DNA of 38,491 nucleotides, from positions 1 to 38,491 of the forward strand of contig JAHDCG010000051.1 in NCBI GenBank assembly GCA_020629965.1, in the 5' to 3' direction. Under the pieces are notes generated by a model. The model worked only from the letters and a program-made list of their open reading frames with translations, did no database searches and was not told the origin of the DNA. This stretch comes from Saprospiraceae bacterium (GTDB lineage Bacteria > Bacteroidota > Bacteroidia > Chitinophagales > Saprospiraceae). The position numbers and the translations under genes were made by a program. Shown here in pieces: positions 8,901 through 16,500 of the stretch. Positions within the stretch are counted from its first letter, which is position 1. Every line of letters begins with the position of its first letter.

Positions 8901-9501
8901 CGTGGTGGGCGTGGATGCGCGACACTATCAGCGGGTGCTGAAATACTCGGTTTTGGCGGGCAGATTGGCGGCGCAGACTTCCTTCGGCAGCGAGCGCGTG
9001 CTGTATCAGGTCGGCGGGACGGACAATTGGCTGCTGCCCCGCTACAACAACGAAACCGAGATACAACCCAACCAAAATTACGCCTTCCAAACGGTGCAAA
9101 CCAACGTGCGCGGCTTCGATTTAAACATTAGAAACGGTAATTCTTTCGCCCTCGCCAACGTAGAATTGCGGATGCCGATATTCCGCTATTTGTCCAAAAA
9201 TATCCGCTCGAATTTCCTGCGTACCTTCCAAGTCGTCGGTTTTTTCGACGCGGGCACGGCGTGGACGGGTCTCAATCCTTTTGACGAAGAAAGTCCGCTG
9301 AACACGGCCATCATCGAGTCAGAAAACAACCCGATTACGCTCAAAGTCAACTACTTCCGCGACCCGATAGTCATGGGCTACGGCGCGGGCGTGCGCATGA
9401 CGCTGTTCGGTTACTTTTTGCGCATCGACTACGCGAAGGGCATCGAGACGCGGCAGGTGCAGCCGAGAAAGATTTATTTGAGTTTGGGGGTTGATTTTTA
9501 G
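5974..9501 (+). CDS. Outer-membrane protein: gluzincin-like, beta-propeller and barrel domains
   Basis: This 1175-residue secreted protein belongs to the large Bacteroidota proteins often labelled 'TolB-like' or 'surface antigen'. It has a signal peptide (1-18, ending AAQ). A peptidase-MA-like domain (about 25-290) contains WFKEGLISYVGEEW near residue 168 but lacks an HExxH zinc motif; the matching stretch reads RREVRKGIA, so it is probably not a protease. A PD40/WD40-like beta-propeller follows (about 290-540), starting at FRLSPDGTKAVYVSN, then an acidic proline/glutamate-rich linker (about 650-760). A C-terminal region of about 400 residues has alternating barrel-like strands and ends in YLSLGVDF, the aromatic end typical of outer-membrane barrels. 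Its function is unknown; roles in envelope assembly or proteolysis control are guesses. The gene ends at a strong bidirectional terminator. Confidence 0.85.
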   Translation: MRHILILLCTLAALTVAAQTTQVEFGKNRVQFHQDYDERSKYESQNFITYWYGEGRYIGQFVVQSAEYDHDEIQDILEHRMNDKIEIIVYTDLTDLKQSNIGSEETFVNTGGQTKIAGNKMFVYFDGNHQNLRREVRKGIATVYMNAMLFGSNLQEIVQNAVTLNLPVWFKEGLISYVGEEWSVEIDNQLRDLMLSGEYETYEDLAEDYPALAGHSFWHYIGQNYGKSNLANLLYLTRINRSVESGFLYVLGTSYNKMKDSWKLYYLDRYKKEKEGMTAPAGENLAVKNKRELPLYNFRLSPDGTKAVYVSNEIGRYKVHLVDLTTNKSKVILKGNFRNNFQATDYNYPLLAFNPNNQELGIIHERRDIIKLLKIDLNTNDRVEEDMSTQYQRIYSMDYANPINLVLSAAVRGQSDIFMYFTNTRQTQRITSDFWDDLDARVVNLRDKKGILFASNRQDSLLVKNEKLDTILPVGNFDIFYYDLENKSSELVQITDTPTANERMPAAVDTTWFTFLTDVSGVYNRASGFLEDYIHHYDKIVRFEDETEIIMHPDSALTTLLDSTALAMVDTTEIVPVIKQRAVNHAMTNYPANIVEQATAPRVDKYAEVIIENGQSQLYIGDLNAKDLAVPVLTRYQIQRLQESKELTLAPPAVPRPQTPQPQEEEPAPSEEEVPIFVSPFEEETAVEPDISEEVAPDTGKVDIDNYFFQSEFNDDEEAPTVTIDEEGETVSIERADAYYEDPNAAPPEKEVMRFKSARITPYRLQFRTDYVTTQLDNEPLFGGLNSFVGTPQDFGFLPPGILIKGNFKDLFEDYEIEGGVRIPTSFNGTEFFLVFDDKKKRLDKRYAVYRRALRFNAEDVPTGPNQVQPRDENTLFLTQYQVRYPLNIFMSLRGTATLRFDQKIPLATDLNRLEEPIIREQRVGVKGEFVFDNTLQVQTNILNGSRWKVFGEVFKRLGIDLNGDPEFSVGEGFMGVVGVDARHYQRVLKYSVLAGRLAAQTSFGSERVLYQVGGTDNWLLPRYNNETEIQPNQNYAFQTVQTNVRGFDLNIRNGNSFALANVELRMPIFRYLSKNIRSNFLRTFQVVGFFDAGTAWTGLNPFDEESPLNTAIIESENNPITLKVNYFRDPIVMGYGAGVRMTLFGYFLRIDYAKGIETRQVQPRKIYLSLGVDF

Positions 9502-9522
9502 AAATGTACCAAATCTCATCTC

Positions 9523-9566
9523 AAAAAAAGCAGCGCGGAATACTTAAATTCCGCGCTGCTTTTTTA
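9523..9566. terminator. Bidirectional terminator between convergent genes
   Basis: AGCAGCGCGGAAT (9529-9541) pairs with ATTCCGCGCTGCT (9548-9560), a 13-bp perfect stem with a 6-base loop. It has seven A's before it and a T run after it. It can end both the outer-membrane protein gene and the convergent glycoside-hydrolase-like gene. Confidence 0.93.
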
Positions 9567-9585
9567 ATTCTTGATGAAAGTATAT

Positions 9586-12500
9586 TTACTCCTCAATCGT
9601 TACAAACCTTTTTAGAATTACCCTTCCGTCTCCGACTTTTACGCGCAGCAAATATACGCCGGCGGGCAGAGTCGAAACATCGACAATACTCGTGCCTTTG
9701 CCGCTAAAGCGAGGTGCGCTTTTGAGATATTTGCCGTTGAGGTCGAAGATGTCGAGGGCTTGTACGCCTTCGATGTTGATTTCGATTTTCAGTTTTGCGG
9801 CGGCGGGAACAGGGTAGAGGAAGATGTCATCGGTATTTGACTGCTTACTTAACTTTTCATCTTGTTCATTAGTGCCGGGGTCGGGAACAGTATATGGAAA
9901 GGTCGGTTCGTCTCCTTCTTTTTTAATTTTACAAAAACAATCGAATTCGACTCTTGCATGAACTTCTCGTCTAAAATCAATTCCCTCCGTTTCGCTTGAA
10001 ACAATCATTGTCGAAGTTTCCTCGGTTATCGGTTTTTCAATTTCGAATTGCTTCGGATTTATTAATTCATTGTTTATATCGTCGTACTCATTGGATAAAG
10101 AAACAAGATACCTGACCTTATTATTCGGGTCAGTATTCAAGGAAGAGTAGTATGGATTAGTCCACTCCAACTCCTTATCGTTGTTTGGCGTGTCGGTGAT
10201 AGTTACTTGAGTTATGACGTTTTCTTCGTAGGCTTCCGCGCTTTCCGTGGGATTACTCGGGTCGGCGAGTTGGTCATCGCTCGATGAAAGTTCTCCCGAA
10301 TGGCAAACAAACACAATTTTCTTAATTCTTGCATTACTGCTGTTCCTTGTCACTCTAATCCCTGTAAAAGAAACAGGCGTACTGACAGTTCCGTAGGTAT
10401 ATCCTTCCGGAAAATTTGCAAAGGATACCCATTCTTCATTTCCTCTTGTGTCATACTCGACAAGAGGATAAAGATTTCCGCTTGCATCTATCCCGTCTAT
10501 CTTAAAAATGTCGTTGTCATTTTCATCATAAAGATAAACGGCATCTATTTGTTGCGATCCGTTTTTGAAAGGTACTGTAAATGTTTGTACAGGTTCTAAA
10601 GGCATTTCGGGCGTACCGTCACAGGTGAAACTAATCCAAGAGCTTTGACCGGCTAAGAATTGTTGGTTAGCGTTATTATCTAAATCGCATAAATCCAATC
10701 CGTCGTAGTCAAAAAGACTCTTTGCCGCATCTAAGTCATCACAATTTGCAACACTTATCATATCGACATCGACTTCGACTGTACAAATACAATTTTTACT
10801 TTTTACTTTCTTTCTACACCAATCAGACAGATATATTTCGCCGTTTCTTTCTTTAACTCCGCGAATATAAACGTGCCAAAATTCACAGAATTTATATTCC
10901 GCATCTTGAAAATCAGTAACCACAATTTCGTCTAATCTGCCATCGATTTGGTCGTCGTAAAGAGTTAATTCGCTGATTAAAGGGTTGTTAGAGTCAGCAA
11001 CATTCCCGAACGGAGCGTAGTAAACCATGTATCTGTCCCATTTTTCGTTTGTGCCGGGAACAGCTTCGCTGTTTACGGGAATTCTCACATGTTTACAGGT
11101 TTGATACTCTATTTCGGAAGTATAACCCTGACAAACCGAAGAATTAAAGCCGGGGTCTTGATAAGATTTATCTGCTGAAATAAATATCGGTTTATCTGAA
11201 ATTTGAAAAACCTGCCCCAAGGCACTTCGCTTTCCTGTCTCGTGCGGAGCTTCTAATTCTGTTTTGAGAGAATATATAGTTGTTCCGGGAAGAAACATAC
11301 TCATGTTTTCGAAACTATAATCTACTTCAATGATTTCATCGAATTTTGCTGTAGGAATCCATACAGCATAGACTTCTTTGTTACTGTTCGAGTCCTTAAA
11401 ATTGTAAATTTTTACGGTATGTCCTTGTATTGTTATTTCGTTTGTTGTTAATTGGTTTGTTCCCGACAAGACTTCTTTCAAGGTTTTGGTATAATAGTAG
11501 GAGGGTTTTGGCTGAAAGGCTTTAGACCGTCCTTCTAATAATCCGGAATTGACAAATCGGTAGCGTCCCGGATTATAATCAACGTTGCAAGGAAAACTTT
11601 GGTCTCGGGCAGGTCTGTCAAATTCTCCTTCATCTCTCAGGCAAAATTGCATGACCTTATCCCACTCTGCCTTACGCACTTCCATAAATCCTCTGACCAA
11701 CCATCTCGCCTGCGTTTCGTAAATGACATTCAGGATTTCTCTTTGATATTTTCTGTCTAATTCATCCCAAAATCTTCTGAGGTATAATATTTTAGATTGT
11801 GGCTGAACTACTATTCCACCGTTGTCCGGAGTAAAGTCCTGAAAATTTCCAAAATCTCTCAAATCAAAAGATGTAACTATGTTGCTTGATTGAATCATAG
11901 TTTCACAATTACTTTCCCCACCCGGTACAGCAATGTCATCACCTATATCAATTGCATCTTCACTATCTAAATTGAGAGTATAAATAGGTAACGCTACCCC
12001 GTCAGAGAAAGGATTGGTGTCATAACCAAATTCAGATAACCAAAATTCTTTATTGCTTAAACCCAAATTATTTTCTGCATAAGATTTCAAGGCATTCAGT
12101 TTTTCATACAATGTCTTATTACCCGTACCGTGTGCGTCCTCTTCTTCCGGAGCAAGTCCAAAACTGCGCGGCAAACCAAAATCCGAAAATCTATAATTAT
12201 GAAAATTTAATACATCGAAAACAAATTTATCATCGCTTCTGATGTCTTCAAAAGCGTCTTTGATGCCGTCGAGGTAACCACCCGGACCGTAAATTTTTAA
12301 TTCTCGATTGGCTGATATACCGTCTTCGTTGTAGTAGGTTGTGTTGTCAATGTCTAAAAGACCTGCCATGACAAATTTATTGCTGCTTGAACCGCCGTTT
12401 GCTGCATTGACAAACCCTATATCATCATAGAAAGAAGTCCCGGCAATATCTAAATCAGTTGCATCGTAATTTGCACTCGACATTGCAGCATATTCTCTCG

Positions 12501-13281
12501 GAGAAAAGGAAGGAATTGCCTCCGGGTCTAAATTGGACGGGCAATTACAAAACCACTTATCGGGTTCGTTCCAATTTTCCAAGTAAAGCGTTTTCCCCGC
12601 AAAGACATTCTCAGTCGGGTCATTCTCTTCAGGTTCGTTTGTATAAAATTCATTGTAATCTCCGTTAGTAAAGAAAGAAACTAAACTACTGATGTAACTC
12701 GTGTACCATCCGTAAGCATTCGGGTCGTCATAAGGTATATTTGAATAAACCCACTCACAATCATTATCAACGTTCGCGGTTTCATTGTTACAATCATCAT
12801 CATCGCCCGACATATCAGGGTCTATAATTGCATAGCCGTCTTCATCAAATCTCGGAGGTCTGTTACCGAAAGTATAGTCACAAAACTGATAGTCATTGTT
12901 CAACAATCTCAAACTACCTTTGAGCGTGATGCACATTTCTCGGTCATTATCAAGCAGTCTTTTGTAGTAATCGACAAAATCACTCTCGGTAGTACTTGGC
13001 GAAGCATTCAACCAATCATATATTTTCTCGCCGGTTCTGTAATCATTTGTATCGAAGATTCGATAGTTGCTACAGTAATCCCAAGTTCGTGTTTCATCCA
13101 AATCCCATAAATGGTATTCTCGTACAAATCCCACCGCATCCAAACGTCTTGTCGGGTCTTCTCTGCGTGTATTAGTACCTAAGAACCCCTCGAAAGGCGG
13201 TAGTTGGACTTGTGCTTTCACCGCTTCGGGAAAAAAAAGAACGGCAAGCAGGAAAATTATTGTTTTAAGGTAAAAGTTCAT
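9586..13281 (-). CDS. T9SS-exported clan-A glycoside-hydrolase-like protein
   Basis: This 1231-residue protein starts with a signal peptide (1-23, ending VKAQ). Residues about 28-640 look like a clan GH-A TIM barrel: LYLENWNEPD carries the NEP motif with probable acid/base Glu239, and EFWLSEFGYD carries probable nucleophile Glu417. The family could not be named, and the barrel has large Asp/Asn-rich insertions (for example 155-175). A discoidin-like and a fibronectin-III-like region follow (about 890-1140). The last 80 residues, from LYPVPAAAKLKIEI through DLNGKYLKS to VILKRFVTIEE, are a type A T9SS sorting domain. It should be exported and act on extracellular polysaccharide. Most of the gene is clearly more AT-rich than the genes around it, except for the segment coding the sorting domain. 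Confidence 0.82.
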   Translation of the reverse strand: MNFYLKTIIFLLAVLFFPEAVKAQVQLPPFEGFLGTNTRREDPTRRLDAVGFVREYHLWDLDETRTWDYCSNYRIFDTNDYRTGEKIYDWLNASPSTTESDFVDYYKRLLDNDREMCITLKGSLRLLNNDYQFCDYTFGNRPPRFDEDGYAIIDPDMSGDDDDCNNETANVDNDCEWVYSNIPYDDPNAYGWYTSYISSLVSFFTNGDYNEFYTNEPEENDPTENVFAGKTLYLENWNEPDKWFCNCPSNLDPEAIPSFSPREYAAMSSANYDATDLDIAGTSFYDDIGFVNAANGGSSSNKFVMAGLLDIDNTTYYNEDGISANRELKIYGPGGYLDGIKDAFEDIRSDDKFVFDVLNFHNYRFSDFGLPRSFGLAPEEEDAHGTGNKTLYEKLNALKSYAENNLGLSNKEFWLSEFGYDTNPFSDGVALPIYTLNLDSEDAIDIGDDIAVPGGESNCETMIQSSNIVTSFDLRDFGNFQDFTPDNGGIVVQPQSKILYLRRFWDELDRKYQREILNVIYETQARWLVRGFMEVRKAEWDKVMQFCLRDEGEFDRPARDQSFPCNVDYNPGRYRFVNSGLLEGRSKAFQPKPSYYYTKTLKEVLSGTNQLTTNEITIQGHTVKIYNFKDSNSNKEVYAVWIPTAKFDEIIEVDYSFENMSMFLPGTTIYSLKTELEAPHETGKRSALGQVFQISDKPIFISADKSYQDPGFNSSVCQGYTSEIEYQTCKHVRIPVNSEAVPGTNEKWDRYMVYYAPFGNVADSNNPLISELTLYDDQIDGRLDEIVVTDFQDAEYKFCEFWHVYIRGVKERNGEIYLSDWCRKKVKSKNCICTVEVDVDMISVANCDDLDAAKSLFDYDGLDLCDLDNNANQQFLAGQSSWISFTCDGTPEMPLEPVQTFTVPFKNGSQQIDAVYLYDENDNDIFKIDGIDASGNLYPLVEYDTRGNEEWVSFANFPEGYTYGTVSTPVSFTGIRVTRNSSNARIKKIVFVCHSGELSSSDDQLADPSNPTESAEAYEENVITQVTITDTPNNDKELEWTNPYYSSLNTDPNNKVRYLVSLSNEYDDINNELINPKQFEIEKPITEETSTMIVSSETEGIDFRREVHARVEFDCFCKIKKEGDEPTFPYTVPDPGTNEQDEKLSKQSNTDDIFLYPVPAAAKLKIEINIEGVQALDIFDLNGKYLKSAPRFSGKGTSIVDVSTLPAGVYLLRVKVGDGRVILKRFVTIEE

Positions 13282-13411
13282 AATCGGTAATCATTTTTGA
13301 GAAGTGAAAAAGAGGAACAAAAGACAGCTTATCCGATGCCGGGCGGCACGAATAAGTGTTGGATTATGAATTGTTAATTTGGAAAGAAATCCGGATTGGC
13401 TTGACAAAGTG

Positions 13412-13419
13412 TATCTTTG
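13412..13419 (+). promoter_or_regulatory. Bacteroidota -7 element (TATCTTTG) before the metalloprotease gene
   Basis: TATCTTTG fits the TAnnTTTG consensus. No TTG at the ideal spacing upstream was found, so the -33 part is uncertain. Transcription from about 13426 would give leaders of about 60 bases to the ATG at 13485 and 100 bases to the ATG at 13524. Confidence 0.45.
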
Positions 13420-13484
13420 CCTGTATCTTGACAGCAAATATGCACAAAAAATATCAGACAGACAACAAAATTTTAAATTTTATT

Positions 13485-13562
13485 ATGAAAAAGCTCCTAC
13501 ACTTATTTTTTTTTTTTATATAAATGCAAAAATTCAAAATTAAATTTCTTGTTTGTCTTTTT
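13485..13562 (+). other. Out-of-frame natural start(s) of the metalloprotease gene
   Basis: ATG 13524 opens MQKFKIKFLVCLF, a typical signal-peptide start, but this frame stops at TAG 13579-13581. The protease frame has LVILQIHSFAQ at the same place. Removing one T from the T5 run at 13558-13562 would join them into a canonical signal peptide. ATG 13485 opens MKKLLHLFFFFI and stops at TAA 13521, directly before ATG 13524. Removing one T from the T12 run at 13506-13517 would put this ATG in frame with the protease. As read, only a TTG codon (13549) with no basic N-terminus is available. Confidence 0.75.
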
Positions 13563-16500
13563 AGTGATTTTGCAAATTCATAGTTTTGCTCAATCCTGCG
13601 GCACATTTCTTCCTTCCGACAGTATTTCTCAATCTTTCGAAAAAAAATATGTTGCCGCTTTCCGACAAGGAAACGAAAAAGACCTTGAAGAATATACGCT
13701 GCCTGTGGTCGTTCACATTGTTCATGACGGCGGAACGGAACAATTATCAACTGCGCAAATTCAGCAAGGTATAGATTATCTGAATGCAGGTTTTGCCAAC
13801 GGGGGTGATTACGGTGCAGGTCCCGGTTGGGATACGAAGATAGAATTCTGTTTAGCACAACAAGACCCTGACGGCAATGCGACTGACGGCATCGTTTACA
13901 CGCAGTCCGAAGCGACTCACGGCGGAGTCAGTGCGGAAGATATTGTAAATTCCGGAGGTTGGGATAATGACTCTTATCTCAATATTTGGGTAGTGAAAGA
14001 ACTGTGTACCATAACGGGGGAAAACTGCACGGGAGTTGCCGGATATGCTTTGGTTTCGGAATGGGCAGGTTATCAAACCGAGGGTATATATGTAGAGGCA
14101 AATTATTTTGGTACGAGTGCTCAGCTTTCCTCTTTGCTGATTCACGAAGCCGGACATTACTTGGGCTTGCTGCATACTTTTTCCGGAGGCTGTACAAATG
14201 ATGATTGCCTGACAGACGGCGACCGTGTGTGCGATACGCCGCCCGATAACTCTACGGCTTACGTGCCCTGCGGAAGTTTTATCAATAGTTGCGATACGGA
14301 TACAAACAGTGGTTTGTTTGTCGATCAGGCTGACCGAACTTGGAATTTTATGGATTACGGTTGGTCGTGTTACTCGGAATTCACGTTGGGACAAGCTCAA
14401 CGCATGCAGTATAACATAGAAAATGTGCGCCCCGGATTGATGAACTCTATCGGTTGTCAACCGATTTGTCTGTCACCGTTAACCGCAAATTTTACGGTAT
14501 CCGCAGATTCTGTTCCGGTGGGCAGTACGATTTCTTTTAACAATACTTCGGTTAACGCTACGAACTTTCTATGGAAAATAAACGGTCTTGAAACCTTTGT
14601 AACCCAAGACTTGACCTATACTTTCGACACTCCGGGGTATTACAATATAGAGCTAACCGCAAATAACGCCGACATTTATTGTACGGAAACGCACCAGGAA
14701 ATTATTTATGTTTACTGTACAGTGGAAACGGAAATACTGTGGTCAGAAATACCTCCCGACCTCGGCGATACGATTACTTTTACTGCCCAAACCAACAGTG
14801 AAAACTTTATGTGGACTGTGAACGGAACAGAATATGCGGGCAGTGAAACATTTACAGTTATTTTAAACGAAGAACAGAGTTATCTAATCGGACTACGGGC
14901 ATTTGATGCTTATTGCGAAGATTTGAGTACGGAAATGATTGTTATACAAGGAACGGCGAGTTGCGAAGAAGAACCGGAAACTTTTGTTTATGAATACAGC
15001 AAAAATATACTTAGCGGAAGAATAGGTATCGATGATTTTGTTTATTCGGTAAGAGTACCAACAAATGATGATGCCGTTTTAGGATTGAATATAAGTCAAA
15101 GTTTCCGAATAACTAAATTCGACACATTCGGGAAGGTAGTAAAAGTCAGGGATTTTTACAGAGAAGATTATACGGAAAACCCGGTTCTCGCCCAACACCT
15201 TCGCAGTTATAAAGTGGGTAATGATATTGCAATACTCAGCAGATTATCCGATAACGGACTATTCGGCTTAGTAAACTTAACGGTAATAGATACAAGTTTA
15301 AATGTAAAATTTAGTCGAGTTATTTATCATGAGGCACCTAATGTGCGAAAATATAATATTATCAGAACTACCGCAGGTAATTATTTGGTAACAATAGTTC
15401 TCGAAAATTTTCAGGAACAAACCGCTATACTCGAATTAGACAGCGAAGGGAACAATTTGCGAACTAAAATTATTACTAACGAACCGGTGGACGGAAATTA
15501 TTATCTTCGAGGCGGTTTGCACGAAACAGACGAGGATAATTTTATACTCATAGAAGACCACACTATTACTGCTTTTAACTTAGATACGGGTGTACTATGG
15601 TACAGAAGATTTGAATTTTACGAAGAAGGATATTGGTTAAATTTTCACAGTTCATCCTCCGCTAACGAAAAAATATGCCTGACAACAGCAACAGGTTTAA
15701 ATCTTACTGTTTTGCTCGATAATGAGGGAGGTGTAGAATGGGTGAAAAAATTAAATTATTTGAATACAACTACCGATACTACGGCACTCCCTCAAGGGAT
15801 TACGACTTTTTTAGAGGATGACGAAATAATTTTTTCGAGCCTAAGTTATAACAGCAGTCCGACAGCACCTGAACTACATACAGCATATCATTTAACAAAA
15901 TTAGATTTATCAGGCGAATTAGTTTGGCATCGTTCTACTAACCTTTACGAACCTTCGAGTAATCAAGGTATAGGTTTTCCTGTTACGTTTTATAAAAAAG
16001 ACAATCATTACTATTCTTTCATAGGTTTATCTACATATCTAAAATTCGATAATAACGGTTATTTTCCCGATTGCACCCCACTCGACTATCAAGCTACGAT
16101 GGAAGACGTACCTTTTAACATCATAGAGTTAGAAGCCTCCATGCGTGACACTATTCTGCCCGAATATATTAACATTAATTTACTTTCTCAAAATACAACA
16201 GGCTACCGCCTCGACCCTTGTAACCTCCTCCGCGCCGACGCTTCCCTTGACATCCTCAACCAAAATAATTGTTCTAACAGCGTAGAAGTCACCGTCCGAA
16301 TATGCAATAACGGTCAAAAAACACTCGCGCCCGATACCCCCGTCCGCATCTATACCCAAGACCCTACCGCCTACGCCGCCGAGCCGCTTTACATTTTACA
16401 GACCGGTATGTGGTTGTCGGATAACACCTGCGATACCATTACACTCAATTTACCCGACATAACAGCGACTGACTCGCTGCTGCATTTTGTTATCAATGAT

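Larger units (their letters stand above)
9900..16195. other. AT-rich compositional segment spanning two divergent T9SS cargo genes
   Basis: Sampled 60-base lines inside are mostly 28-45% GC. The sorting-domain end of the minus-strand gene (9601-9840) runs 43-58%, the upstream gene (6001-9500) 45-65%, and the 3' third of the plus-strand gene (after 16200) averages above 50%. At the right edge one line is 32% (16141-16200) and the next is 63% (16201-16260). The region around the protease active site (about 13700-14300) is intermediate. The segment holds both catalytic regions and the shared promoter region. Confidence 0.65.
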
